The notes under the pieces: model-generated
Database searches by the model: none
What the model was told of the DNA's origin: nothing
Seen by the model: the letters and a program-made list of their open reading frames with translations, nothing else
Source: UBA4782 sp034430215
GTDB taxonomy: Bacteria; Chloroflexota; Anaerolineae; Anaerolineales; Anaerolineaceae
Direction: 5' to 3'
Assembly (NCBI GenBank): GCA_034430215.1
Contig: DAOUFE010000013.1
Span: forward strand, 1-64,000
Length of the DNA: 64,000 nucleotides
Shown: positions 51,702 through 60,842 of the stretch, in pieces
Layout of the letters: each line of letters opens with the position of its first letter
How positions within the stretch are numbered: position 1 is the first letter of the stretch
Position numbers and translations under genes: made by a program

Positions 51702-52505
51702 ATGAAAACAACTGCCTACCGTACTGATAATGAAGGATGGATACTTGCTATCACCCTGATCGTTCTGGTGATCGCCGGGATCATTGCAGCAGGTCCAACA
51801 CTATGTATTGCCCCCATCCTGGTATTACTGATGATCGGGCTTGCCTATGCAATGAACCAATCATCCCATCATGATCTGTTACAGCGGGCAAAAAAAGTCT
51901 CTCTGCAAACCAGCCCACAGCTGAACATGCTGGTTCATGAATGTCAGGAACGGCTAGATCCAGGAGAGCTGGATGTATTCGTTGTCCCCAGCCGACAATT
52001 GAATGCATATACCTTTGGGTTTAACCCACCTCGGGCAGTGGTGCTTTACAGCTCATTGCTCGAGGTGATGGATGCTGATGAATTGAAATTTATCATCGGG
52101 CATGAAATGGGTCATGTGGCATTGGGACATACATGGCTAAACACGTTATTGGGTGGAATGTCGGGTGTGCCGGTAAGTCTGGGTGCTGCCGTGGTACTCA
52201 CCTTTGCTTTTCGCTGGTGGAACCGTGCCTGCGAATACTCAGCTGATCGGGCTGGTTTGCTCGCCTGCGGTGACCCGCGCAAGGCTACCACGGCAATGGT
52301 CAAGCTGGTAGCAAGAGAAGCAGATACACCGGCAGAAGTAGCCATGGTTTTGAAAGCATTGGACAGACAGGATGATGATATTGGAAATGTCCTGGCGGAG
52401 TCTATGGCAACCCATCCGATGCTTATCAAGCGGATCAATGCGGTCAATGCATATGCTCGCAGCGCAGAATACCAGCACATCTTGCAGCAAGTGAGCCGGA
52501 AATAA
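51702..52505 (+). CDS. M48-family membrane metalloprotease
   Basis: A 267-residue protease with two N-terminal membrane helices (WILAITLIVLVIAGIIAAG and ILVLLMIGLAYAM). It has the zinc motif HEMGH (about residues 134-138, in FIIGHEMGHVALGHTW) and the third ligand in NRACEYSADRAGLLACG. It resembles HtpX-like quality-control proteases. It begins 15 bases after the pyrFE stop, so it is probably co-transcribed although no pyrimidine role is known. Confidence 0.9.
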   Translation: MKTTAYRTDNEGWILAITLIVLVIAGIIAAGPTLCIAPILVLLMIGLAYAMNQSSHHDLLQRAKKVSLQTSPQLNMLVHECQERLDPGELDVFVVPSRQLNAYTFGFNPPRAVVLYSSLLEVMDADELKFIIGHEMGHVALGHTWLNTLLGGMSGVPVSLGAAVVLTFAFRWWNRACEYSADRAGLLACGDPRKATTAMVKLVAREADTPAEVAMVLKALDRQDDDIGNVLAESMATHPMLIKRINAVNAYARSAEYQHILQQVSRK

Positions 52506-52665
52506 TAATTTTAAAATATATAGGGTACGTTCTGAAAACTGACTGTACCCAATTTTTCGTCATTGCAAGCCTGTTTTTTGGCGAAGCAAATAAAGAAGGA
52601 GTACTCCTCTCGCCTGTTGTACCCTCACCATTTTGAAAAGCGAAAATTTGGAGAAAATCTGGCTC

Positions 52666-52700
52666 CTTCCCCTAAATCCAGGTTTTGGATTTGGGGGAAG
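52666..52700. repeat. Intergenic hairpin repeat
   Basis: Arms CTTCCCCTAAATCCA (52666-52680) and TGGATTTGGGGGAAG (52686-52700) pair with one mismatch. The pattern resembles dispersed intergenic repeats seen in many genomes. TCATTGCAAGCC and GGCGAAGCAA at 52559-52590 nearby look like a fragment of a further TCATTGC-type repeat. Confidence 0.6.
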
Positions 52701-52772
52701 GCTGGGAAGGGGGTCATGAGTTTGTTTATTAATTCCTTGTTTTTTTGGTGATTTTCGTAGGTTTTTTCTTGA

Positions 52773-53498
52773 TTATTCCGTTGCACGTGTCTTTAATAAA
52801 TTAATCAGCACATCCAGAAATGGATTATTCATCGCAGTGGTTCGTGCAGTTGTGGTGGCTGTATCAGTTCCATCCGTCTGAGTGTCAGTACCTGGCATGA
52901 TGCCACCCATTCCCATATCATTGCCACTGGGCATACCCGCACCACCACCCATTCCGCCCGCCATACCACCTGGATCCCCAGCTCCTCTGCCCATATTACC
53001 ACCTGGGACTACCACATCACCACCTGGAAATCCCATATTATTCCCTGGCATTTGATCCATGGAAGCACCTGGAGTACTGCTAATACCTGGCCTAAAACCC
53101 ATAGTTACACCAAGATCACTGGCAATTGTTGTCATATCTTGATCGGAGAGATCCATTGCATTGATCGCCTGTAATTGTGCAGTGGTCAATGTCTCCTGGA
53201 TCTGTTGATAGAGTGCTTCCATTTCTGCATCTGAAATAGTGTCACTGTTGCTGAAGACTTTGACACCTTTCCATAAAGGCAACAGTTCCTTTGCCTGTTC
53301 AGCAGTTACAGCATTATCAGTACCTTCGAGTTTCAAAATGCCGATCGCCAGTTTAGTTTCTAGCGTCATGGTTGACGCATCTATCGTACCAGAAGTCTGG
53401 GCAATTACCTTGTTACCTAAAAAAGTAATATAGACAAATACACCAGCAGCAACCACAATCACAGCCGCAATAACCATCCAGATATATTTCTTTTTCAT
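52773..53498 (-). CDS. Membrane-anchored Gly/Met-rich protein of unknown function
   Basis: A 241-residue protein. Residues 7-30 are a membrane anchor or signal (WMVIAAVIVVAAGVFVYI). Residues about 50-130 are helical (TLETKLAIGILKLEG, then LTTAQLQAINAMDLSDQDM), resembling LTXXQ-like periplasmic helical proteins. Residues about 140-205 are Gly, Met and Pro-rich (GGMAGGMGGGAGMP and similar). It is the last gene of the exporter operon, 31 bases behind the MacB permease. It may bind metal or cargo, but no function can be assigned. Confidence 0.72.
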   Translation of the reverse strand: MKKKYIWMVIAAVIVVAAGVFVYITFLGNKVIAQTSGTIDASTMTLETKLAIGILKLEGTDNAVTAEQAKELLPLWKGVKVFSNSDTISDAEMEALYQQIQETLTTAQLQAINAMDLSDQDMTTIASDLGVTMGFRPGISSTPGASMDQMPGNNMGFPGGDVVVPGGNMGRGAGDPGGMAGGMGGGAGMPSGNDMGMGGIMPGTDTQTDGTDTATTTARTTAMNNPFLDVLINLLKTRATE

Positions 53499-53529
53499 CT
53501 TCTACTTTCCTTTTCTTATTTCCTTTTGC

Positions 53530-54771
53530 TTATTCATGTCTGAGTGCGACAATAGGATCCAACTGTGCAGCTTTGTGAGCCGGCAGGTATCCAAAGAAAA
53601 TGCCAATGAGCGCAGCCGAGCAGAATGACAAAATAATGGAGAAACTGGAAATTACTGTACGCATTCCGCTCAATGATCCAAACAACCAGGAGCCAACCAC
53701 CCCTGCAATTACACCAATTACTCCTCCGAGTAAACTTAACATCAGAGCTTCGAGCAAGAACTGGGTTTGAATATCACCTGGAGTAGCGCCTACTGCCTGC
53801 CGTAATCCAATTTCACGCGTGCGCTCAGTGACACTTACCAGCATGATATTCATGATCCCAATGCCACCCACAATCAGGGAAACACCAGCCACCCATCCCA
53901 ACAAAGTGCGGAAAGATGAAGTGGTGGATTCCTGGGTCTCGATAATGTCATCCTGTGTGGTGATATTGAAATCCGCTGTATCCACTGTTACCTCGTGCCT
54001 GTTAACCAGCAGCAAGGTGATCTGTTGGACCACTGCTTCCATCTGGTCTTTATCTTTTACGGAGACAATGATCATCCGTACATCGTCACCCATGATACGG
54101 GCGAATTGAGATGGTGTGAATTTCTTAAACACGACTGAAATGGGGGTGTAGATCTGTTCATCGTAATCTGTACCTGAAGATAATCCTTTGGGGGCAAGAA
54201 CCCCAATCACGGTCAGTTTAGTATTGCCAACTGTAATATATTGACCAATTGGATCGGTACCCGAATCGCCAAATAATTCATCTGAAATAGATGAACCCAA
54301 CACCACTACTTTACGGGTGTTGTCCATCTCCTCCTGGGTGAAGTATCGTCCGGTGGCAACCTCTACTTCACGCACGGTAGGGTAATCAATCGTAGTACCA
54401 ACTACAGTGACATCAGAAAGTGTTATTCCATCAAATTTGATAGTTTCACTGGCTGATTGTTCCACTGAAACTCCCGCAATACCATTGATTTTTTCACTAA
54501 TGGCGGTTGCATCATCAAATTTCAATCCACCCGAAGAACTGTTGGGTCCCATGGAAGGACCTCCCCGGGTGAAAGCCGTCGAAATGAATATCAGGTTGGA
54601 GCCCAGCCCATTGATGGCTTCAGAAATAGTAGCCTCAGTACCTGCGCTGACCGCAATCATAATGATGACCGCGGCAACACCAATGATGACACCCAGCATG
54701 GTCAATAGAGAACGTAATTTGTTGGAAAGCAGACTTTTCCAGGCTACTTTCAAAACTTCACGGTAGTTCAT
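53530..54771 (-). CDS. MacB-like ABC exporter permease
   Basis: A 413-residue protein with the four-helix MacB layout. The N-terminal helix follows WKSLLSNKLRSLLTMLGVII. A large periplasmic domain (about residues 45-280) contains VVVLGSSISDELFGD. Three helices end the protein, with the FtsX signature VSVTERTREIGLRQAVGATP. Its start overlaps the ATPase stop by 4 bases. MacB-type systems move substrates across the periplasm-facing side by mechanical pumping rather than through the membrane. Confidence 0.93.
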   Translation of the reverse strand: MNYREVLKVAWKSLLSNKLRSLLTMLGVIIGVAAVIIMIAVSAGTEATISEAINGLGSNLIFISTAFTRGGPSMGPNSSSGGLKFDDATAISEKINGIAGVSVEQSASETIKFDGITLSDVTVVGTTIDYPTVREVEVATGRYFTQEEMDNTRKVVVLGSSISDELFGDSGTDPIGQYITVGNTKLTVIGVLAPKGLSSGTDYDEQIYTPISVVFKKFTPSQFARIMGDDVRMIIVSVKDKDQMEAVVQQITLLLVNRHEVTVDTADFNITTQDDIIETQESTTSSFRTLLGWVAGVSLIVGGIGIMNIMLVSVTERTREIGLRQAVGATPGDIQTQFLLEALMLSLLGGVIGVIAGVVGSWLFGSLSGMRTVISSFSIILSFCSAALIGIFFGYLPAHKAAQLDPIVALRHE

Positions 54772-55535
54772 TCTGATGCTCCTTCCGATGCCACTTTTTG
54801 AGTTTCACCATGCACAGATTTCAAAATAGGATTTCGGTTTGTTCTTTCCATAGCCAATTTACCATCACGGATAAGGATGATCCTTCCTGCGTGTTGTGCA
54901 ATATCAGGTTCGTGGGTAACCATCACAATGGTACGTCCTCGATCATTAAGTTCATGCAAGATATCCATGATCTCAATACTGGAACGTGTATCCAGGTTGC
55001 CGGTAGGCTCATCCGCCAGGATCAAAACCGGGTCATTTATAAGAGCCCTGGCAATGGCAACACGCTGTTGCTGCCCGCCTGACATCTGGTTGGGAAGGTG
55101 ATCCGCCCGCTCTTTCAGACCCACGCTTTCCAGTGCAGCCAGCACCTTTTGCTTTCGTTCTTCCATAGGAATATTACCCTCCCTCTGATACATCATCGGA
55201 AGCATGACATTTTCCAATGCGGTTTGACGAGGAAGAAGGTTATACGATTGAAAGACAAATCCCAACTGGCGGCTTCGAATGAACGCCAGTTCTTTCCGGC
55301 TATACTCACTCACATCTTCCCCTGCAAGGATATAGTGACCACCTGAAGGTCTATCCAGGCAAGCCAGAATATTGAGGAGAGTGCTTTTTCCTGAACCGCT
55401 GGGACCCATAATGGCAACAAATTCACCTTCATGGATCTGGATGTTAAGGTCATCCAGTGCAGTCACTCTGTACTCGCCCTCGCCATAAATTTTCGTTAAT
55501 CCAATCGTCTCGATGATCGTATGATTCTCGCTCAT
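54768..55535 (-). CDS. MacB/LolD-type ABC ATP-binding protein
   Basis: A 255-residue ATPase. Walker A is IMGPSGSGKSTLLNIL (about residues 41-56), followed by LACLDRPSGG, the signature MSGGQQQRVAIARAL, Walker B LILADEPTGNLD, and VMVTHEPDIAQHAGRII, all typical of the MacB/LolD group. The stop overlaps the permease start, and the start overlaps the end of the third adaptor gene by 4 bases, which gives strong operon evidence. Confidence 0.95.
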   Translation of the reverse strand: MSENHTIIETIGLTKIYGEGEYRVTALDDLNIQIHEGEFVAIMGPSGSGKSTLLNILACLDRPSGGHYILAGEDVSEYSRKELAFIRSRQLGFVFQSYNLLPRQTALENVMLPMMYQREGNIPMEERKQKVLAALESVGLKERADHLPNQMSGGQQQRVAIARALINDPVLILADEPTGNLDTRSSIEIMDILHELNDRGRTIVMVTHEPDIAQHAGRIILIRDGKLAMERTNRNPILKSVHGETQKVASEGASE

Positions 55536-56953
55536 GATTGCGTCTCCAAAATACCTGTCGTAACCACATCACCCTCTTTCAGCCCAGATGTGACAACGGT
55601 ATAAGTCGAATCGGATAGGCCAATTTCGACAACAGTCAGAGTAAGTTTGCCATTGGCACCCACTACAAATACACCATATTGATCATCCCCCAGGTCATGC
55701 ACCGCTTCCACAGGCACCAGGAGCGCATTTTCTGCCTCACCACCAATAACTTCAACGGAGGCATTCAATCCTTCGATCACAACCACAGAATCATTTTCAT
55801 TGGATAGGTCAAGCTGGATGACCCCCTGTACTACCTGATAACCATTCATTGTCTGCAGGGTTGGATTGATCTCTGTTACTGTTCCTTCAAACACCTTATT
55901 GGGAATGGCATCAAAAGTGACTTTAGCAGAAGCACCTTCAGAAACTTTATCCAGATCGGTTTCATCCACCCAGAACTCTACTTCAGGGTGTACCAGGTCA
56001 GCGATCGTGATGAAAGAGCCTGTTCCGACCTCGTCACCTACTTCGCCCTCGATGGAAAGGATTGTGCCATCGAATGGGGCGTAGATGGTAGTGCCTTTCA
56101 AGGTGGCAAATGCCTTGTCATAGGCAATCTGTGCTGCGGCTACACTTGTCTCAGCAATTGCCAGGTCAGAAGGATCAATCCCATTATTTGCTTGTAGTTC
56201 AGCTAATTTATCTTCTGCTTCTTTGACTGCTGCTTCTGCCAGAGTTAAGGTGGCCTGCGATGAATCGATCTCATATTGGGTATATCCAGCGCAATATTGA
56301 TAGGTGGCATATGCCTGTTCGACTTTCGTTTTTGCCGGGAGAATAACTTTTAAGTAATAATCCTGATTGGTGTTGCTTTGATCCAGAGCGTTCAGGGCTT
56401 CTTGAGCTTTCATATATGCCGCGTAATAAACATCTGTGGTGTCCTGGTCACAGCGTGCCATCCCTGCTGTCAATACGTTAGATTGAGCTTCCTCGAGTTC
56501 CTTTTGCGCATTTGCCAAAGTAAGGGCTGCATTTGCCAGGTTGGTCTCTGCACTATTTTTTACTTCTTCCAGATTTTGATTGGCAGCTTTAAGATCCAAT
56601 TCAGCCGTAGTCAGGGCAGATTGCAGGGTACTGATGTCAGCAATTCTTGCCAATTCCTGTCCTTCGGTCACTTTGTCGCCCACAGCTACAGAGATGGAAG
56701 CCACAGTTCCTGATGCAGTAAAGCTTAAGTTTGTTTTTTGACCGCCTACCAGTGAACCGGTGCCGCTTGCGGAGAGTGTCAATGTGCCACGTCGAACCTG
56801 AGCAGTCTGGTAACCAGTTTGTTCAGTGGTATTAGCAATAGATGATCTTTTCAAAAGGATATAGCCTAACCCTGTGGATGCCAGAACTGCAACCATAATA
56901 ACTGGGATGAGTATCCTCTTATTAACCTTTCTTAATTTCATACGCTCTTTCAT
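55532..56953 (-). CDS. Membrane fusion (HlyD/MacA-like) adaptor protein, third copy
   Basis: A 473-residue adaptor. It has an N-terminal membrane helix (ILIPVIMVAVLASTGLGYI), a lipoyl half-motif (LSFTASGTVASISVAVGDKV, then TEGQELARI), a coiled-coil hairpin (about residues 110-260), and the closing lipoyl half TIYAPFDGTILSIEGEVGDE with beta-barrel domains after it. The coiled coil has a Cys in MARCDQDT (about 168) and another in YQYCAGYT (about 221). The start is placed at ATG 56953; a longer TTG start at 56977 and a shorter ATG are possible. Confidence 0.88.
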   Translation of the reverse strand: MKERMKLRKVNKRILIPVIMVAVLASTGLGYILLKRSSIANTTEQTGYQTAQVRRGTLTLSASGTGSLVGGQKTNLSFTASGTVASISVAVGDKVTEGQELARIADISTLQSALTTAELDLKAANQNLEEVKNSAETNLANAALTLANAQKELEEAQSNVLTAGMARCDQDTTDVYYAAYMKAQEALNALDQSNTNQDYYLKVILPAKTKVEQAYATYQYCAGYTQYEIDSSQATLTLAEAAVKEAEDKLAELQANNGIDPSDLAIAETSVAAAQIAYDKAFATLKGTTIYAPFDGTILSIEGEVGDEVGTGSFITIADLVHPEVEFWVDETDLDKVSEGASAKVTFDAIPNKVFEGTVTEINPTLQTMNGYQVVQGVIQLDLSNENDSVVVIEGLNASVEVIGGEAENALLVPVEAVHDLGDDQYGVFVVGANGKLTLTVVEIGLSDSTYTVVTSGLKEGDVVTTGILETQS

Positions 56954-56998
56954 AGGTCTTGAAACTCCTTTATCCAAATGGGTAACAAAAAAGTGCCT

Positions 56999-58453
56999 CT
57001 ATTCAGAAACCTTGCTGGTGATGATGAGCTCTCCATCGCGTAATCCATCAATAATTTCTATATAACTGGCATTCTGAAATCCAACTTCTACAAAACGTTT
57101 TTCGGGCGTTCCGTCTGAATTCAATACATAGACAAATGATTTACCTTCATCGTTCTGATAAACTGCAGTTACAGGCGCAAGCAGCACCCTGCTCGCCTCT
57201 CCACAGGTAAGGTATACGGTTCCGTTCATGCCCAGCGATAAATATTTTCCAGGCATCAGCATAGGATCCTGCAAGGTAACCACCCCTGTTGCCACAGAGG
57301 TATTGAACCCTGACATCAATTCAGGTGAAACCTGAGTGACTGTTCCCGTGTACACCCGGTCAGATACTGCAGATAGAACCACCTGGGCGCTGCACCCTTC
57401 CTGTAATGCTTGATAATCTGATTCATCAACTGAAACATTCATTACCAGTTGCGATAGGTCTGCCATTCTTATGAGCGTAGAAGTATCTACACTGTCACCA
57501 ACCGCTGCATTAATTGCCAGAATAACTCCGTCGGTTGGTGCAACCAACGTTGCATCTGCCAGATCGTTCTGTGCTTTGGTAAGCTGTAATTGCGCGTTTT
57601 CAAGTTTAGCCTGGGCAATTTCGACCGCAATGGGATCTACTCCATTGTGTTCAAGCAAATATTGATAATCTTTTTCTGCCAGTTCCATCTTGGCTTTTGC
57701 AAGCATCCATTTTGCTTCAGACTCATCAGTTTCTGTTTCTGTATACCCTGAGCAATATTGCCAGTTGAGGTACGCTGCATCACGGGCATTCTGCAGGGGA
57801 GTCAAATTTGTGAGAATATAGTCTTTTCCGTATCCGGTTTTCGGGTTTTCCAGTTCATCCTCCCAAACCTGGGCTTTTCGACGATAATCCCAGTATTCTG
57901 CAAGGAATTTGTCAGAGATCTCACTGCTGCAACGAACTGTTCCACTGGTCACATGGTCTTTATCCGCTTCTTCAAAAGCTTCCTGTGCTTCCGCTTGATC
58001 GAGAAGAGCCTGCGCCAGAGTGGTTTCGCCACTGCTGAGTAATGTAGTCAGTTCATTCTGTGCATCAAGAACTGCCTTCTCTTGCTGCTCAAGTTTCACC
58101 TGCAAAGAATTCAATTCGCTGGAAATTGCCAGAACATCCCCTGCTTTCACCTCATCGCCAATTTTGACATTCAGGGTCGCCAGCGTACCAGGGGTGGTAA
58201 AAGCAAGATCAATGGTTTTTGCAGCACTTAAGGAGCCTGAACCGGTAGCCGTTACCGTGATATCACCGCGTAAAGCAGGGGTTGTTTGATAGGCAGTCTG
58301 GGTAACTACATTTGTCGTTTGGTTCCCAACGGGAAAGATACAAAGCACAATAACAATGACCAGTATTCCTCCTGAAGAGATCAATGCGGGGATGCGGTAT
58401 TTTTTCACAAAGGTTTTAACTGCCTGGAAAAAAGTTTTCATGGGTTCATCCAT
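56999..58453 (-). CDS. Membrane fusion (HlyD/MacA-like) adaptor protein, second copy
   Basis: A 484-residue adaptor with a membrane helix at about 22-40 (ALISSGGILVIVIVLCIF), lipoyl halves (LAFTTPGTLATLNVKIGDEV and LVAPTDGVILAINAAVGDSV), a coiled-coil hairpin and beta-barrel domains (VNVSVDESDYQALQEG). The hairpin carries Cys175 in TVRCSSEIS and Cys234 in WQYCSGYTETE, as in its two neighbours. It starts two bases after the first adaptor's stop. Confidence 0.9.
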   Translation of the reverse strand: MDEPMKTFFQAVKTFVKKYRIPALISSGGILVIVIVLCIFPVGNQTTNVVTQTAYQTTPALRGDITVTATGSGSLSAAKTIDLAFTTPGTLATLNVKIGDEVKAGDVLAISSELNSLQVKLEQQEKAVLDAQNELTTLLSSGETTLAQALLDQAEAQEAFEEADKDHVTSGTVRCSSEISDKFLAEYWDYRRKAQVWEDELENPKTGYGKDYILTNLTPLQNARDAAYLNWQYCSGYTETETDESEAKWMLAKAKMELAEKDYQYLLEHNGVDPIAVEIAQAKLENAQLQLTKAQNDLADATLVAPTDGVILAINAAVGDSVDTSTLIRMADLSQLVMNVSVDESDYQALQEGCSAQVVLSAVSDRVYTGTVTQVSPELMSGFNTSVATGVVTLQDPMLMPGKYLSLGMNGTVYLTCGEASRVLLAPVTAVYQNDEGKSFVYVLNSDGTPEKRFVEVGFQNASYIEIIDGLRDGELIITSKVSE

Positions 58454-58455
58454 TT

Positions 58456-59883
58456 TTATTGGCTCATTGTGGGTACCATTCCTGTAGAGACAATATCACC
58501 CACATTCAAACCACTCGTTATTTGTATGTACGTCGAATCGGATAAGCCCACTTCCACCGTATGTAATCGAAGTGTTCCATCGTCATCGATCACAAAAACG
58601 GCATATTCTCCATCACCCAGGTCGTGTACAGCTTCAACAGGGGCTACAACAGCATCTTTTACTTCTGAAGAAATAATCTCAACCCCGGCATTCAATCCAA
58701 GGGGAATAGTCTGAAAATCTACCGTAGTGGATGGCTCCAATTCAATCAAACCCTGAGCGGTTTGAACCATGTTGATATTTACCAACTGAGGTTCGATCTG
58801 AATCAGTGTGCCGGTGAATATATAATCTGGCAAGGCATCGAAAATCACTTCTACGCTGCTGCCTGTAGTAAATAATGGCAAATCTGATTCATCTACATTC
58901 ACCCGGACAAACGGATTGCTTAAATCTGATATGGTGATGAACAGCGATGTGTCCACCAACGCCCCTTCTTCTGCAGCCAGGTAGGTAACCACACCATCCA
59001 TCGGGGCTGTAAGGGTGATCCCATCCAGTATCGCTTGTGCTTCTGTCAATTTATCTTGTGCTTCGGTGACTTTTGCTTCAGCTAATTGCAGTTCGAGCGG
59101 GTCAATTCCAGAGCCGTCTTTAAGCGTGTTGTACCTGAGTTCTGCAGATTTTTGAGCTGCGTCAGCCAGTTCAAGGTTGGCTTGCGCTTCTTCTTTTTCA
59201 CCACTGGTATAAGAAATGCAATAATTGTAGTTTGCCACGGCGGTGTCATACCGGCTCTTTGTTTCGATATACTGGGCGCTGCCTTCGGTCAATTCTTTCA
59301 GTTTATTGAATAAGTTTTCTACTGAAGCTGCATACCCTCTGGTAACCGTGTCACTGCAGCGTGAATATGAAGTATGTTGTGCCTCAGTCAAAGCTATCTG
59401 ATAATCTTCCTTAGCAGTCACCCAATCCTGGTATGCCTGTGCCAGAGTAACATCGGCATTCTTTTGCAGGTCATCCAATTCCTTTTGAGCTTCCAATAAT
59501 GCCAGCTTTGCACTGGAGACATTCACTTTGAGTGTTTCTGACCCTTCGATTCTGGCTAAAACTTCACCAGCTTTCACCTTGTCCCCAAGCTTTACGTCCA
59601 GCTCAGTTAAGATACCTTGCGTAGGAAAATTCAAATCTACTGAATTACGGGTGATAAGAGTCCCAGAGCCATTGATTGAAACACGGACATCGCGCTGCAG
59701 AACTTTCGCAGTTTGATAGGTGGTACCCGCTTTATTTCCAGAATTCGCAAGAGAACTAGAAGAACCCTTAAGAAAATAAAACGCTGTTCCCGCGCCAACC
59801 AACAGTGCTCCACTGATGAGAATGATCCAGAAACGCTTGCTTTTAGGTTTTTTAATTTTTTCCAGTACTCCAGAAAACTTCAT
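58456..59883 (-). CDS. Membrane fusion (HlyD/MacA-like) adaptor protein, first copy
   Basis: A 475-residue adaptor with a membrane helix at about 18-38 (FWIILISGALLVGAGTAFYF), lipoyl halves (LNFPTQGILTELDVKLGDKV and LTAPMDGVVTYLAAEEGALV), a coiled-coil hairpin at about 120-290, and barrel domains with VNVDESDLPLFTTGSSVEV. Cys176 (SRCSDTV) and Cys222 (YNYCISYT) flank the hairpin tip. It is the first gene of the exporter operon and starts 266 bases from the divergent response regulator gene. Confidence 0.9.
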   Translation of the reverse strand: MKFSGVLEKIKKPKSKRFWIILISGALLVGAGTAFYFLKGSSSSLANSGNKAGTTYQTAKVLQRDVRVSINGSGTLITRNSVDLNFPTQGILTELDVKLGDKVKAGEVLARIEGSETLKVNVSSAKLALLEAQKELDDLQKNADVTLAQAYQDWVTAKEDYQIALTEAQHTSYSRCSDTVTRGYAASVENLFNKLKELTEGSAQYIETKSRYDTAVANYNYCISYTSGEKEEAQANLELADAAQKSAELRYNTLKDGSGIDPLELQLAEAKVTEAQDKLTEAQAILDGITLTAPMDGVVTYLAAEEGALVDTSLFITISDLSNPFVRVNVDESDLPLFTTGSSVEVIFDALPDYIFTGTLIQIEPQLVNINMVQTAQGLIELEPSTTVDFQTIPLGLNAGVEIISSEVKDAVVAPVEAVHDLGDGEYAVFVIDDDGTLRLHTVEVGLSDSTYIQITSGLNVGDIVSTGMVPTMSQ

Positions 59884-60149
59884 GCGTCCCTCCGGAACAT
59901 ATTTCCTTTGGAAAAGAGCATATTGCGCTCTCTTCTGTGAATTTAAGAGCTTTAAAACCTATATGATATTAATCAATGGTTATTCAGTTTTTCTTTAGAT
60001 GGAATGAATTATTTAAGTAATATCATTTCAGCCCGCAAAGGTAATCTATCTCACCTCTAAATCAAATCTTAATAAATTTGTGATACCCTGTAGTCCAGAT
60101 GTATTCTAAAGATACGGTCTGTAATAGAATAAATAAAAGCAGGTAAACC
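59884..60149. promoter_or_regulatory. Divergent control region between exporter operon and two-component system
   Basis: An AT-rich stretch carrying promoters in both directions. On the plus strand TTGTGA and TATTCT, 18 bases apart (about 60077-60106), are a weak candidate. The region is where the response regulator would be expected to bind, but no clear repeated motif was found. Confidence 0.4.
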
Positions 60150-60836
60150 ATGGCTTATTCCGTTTTGGTTGTAGATGATCAATCCAGTGTTCGGCAGTTA
60201 CTTCGGGAGTATTTGGTAGAGCAGGGATTTCATGTATCCACAGCTGCAGACGGGCAGTCTGCTTTATACATGACCCGGCACGACCCACCCGATCTTATTC
60301 TTCTGGACATTATGATGCCTAAAATGGATGGATACCAGTTCTTGCAGCAATACCGGAAAGAGCGGCAGACCCCTGTCATTATCATCACCGCACGGGAGGA
60401 AGAGACAGACGCTGTGTTGGGGTTGGATTTAGGCGCAGATGACTATGTGGTAAAACCTTTCAGGATGCGCGAGCTTCTGGCGCGCATTCGGGCAGTGCTT
60501 CGCCGCACACAAGAACCCGGTAAAAAATCTGAAATATTGCGAGCTGCTGATATCACCCTTGATGAAATTACCCATACTGTCACTGTTCATGAAATTCCTG
60601 TTAATCTGACCCCTATTGAATTCAACATGTTGGCAACTTTGATGCGCAGCCCAGGCCGGGTTTTTACCCGAGATGAATTGGTAAATTGCCTGATGGATTG
60701 CGGCTTTTCAGGGTTGAGTAGCACACTCAATGTTCATATTCGAAACCTGCGTACAAAAATTGAAACCGATCCCGAGAATCCACATTATATAGAAACGGTT
60801 TTTGGTGTAGGCTATCGCTTTACAAAATCTGGATAA
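60150..60836 (+). CDS. OmpR-family response regulator
   Basis: A 228-residue two-component regulator. The receiver domain (1-120) has the acidic pair VVDDQSS, the phosphorylated Asp53 in LILLDIMMPKMDG, and Lys in DDYVVKPFRMRELL (about 102). The winged-helix DNA-binding domain follows (LTPIEFNMLATLMRSPGRVF, then LNVHIRNLRTKIE and YIETVFGVGYRF). It lies divergently from the exporter operon and next to its kinase, six bases apart, so it probably controls exporter transcription. Confidence 0.95.
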   Translation: MAYSVLVVDDQSSVRQLLREYLVEQGFHVSTAADGQSALYMTRHDPPDLILLDIMMPKMDGYQFLQQYRKERQTPVIIITAREEETDAVLGLDLGADDYVVKPFRMRELLARIRAVLRRTQEPGKKSEILRAADITLDEITHTVTVHEIPVNLTPIEFNMLATLMRSPGRVFTRDELVNCLMDCGFSGLSSTLNVHIRNLRTKIETDPENPHYIETVFGVGYRFTKSG

Positions 60837-60842
60837 TTCTTT

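Noticed and set aside
52563..52751. 62-codon frame between the M48 protease and the exporter operon
   Set aside because: It spans a recognised hairpin repeat and has no protein-like features.
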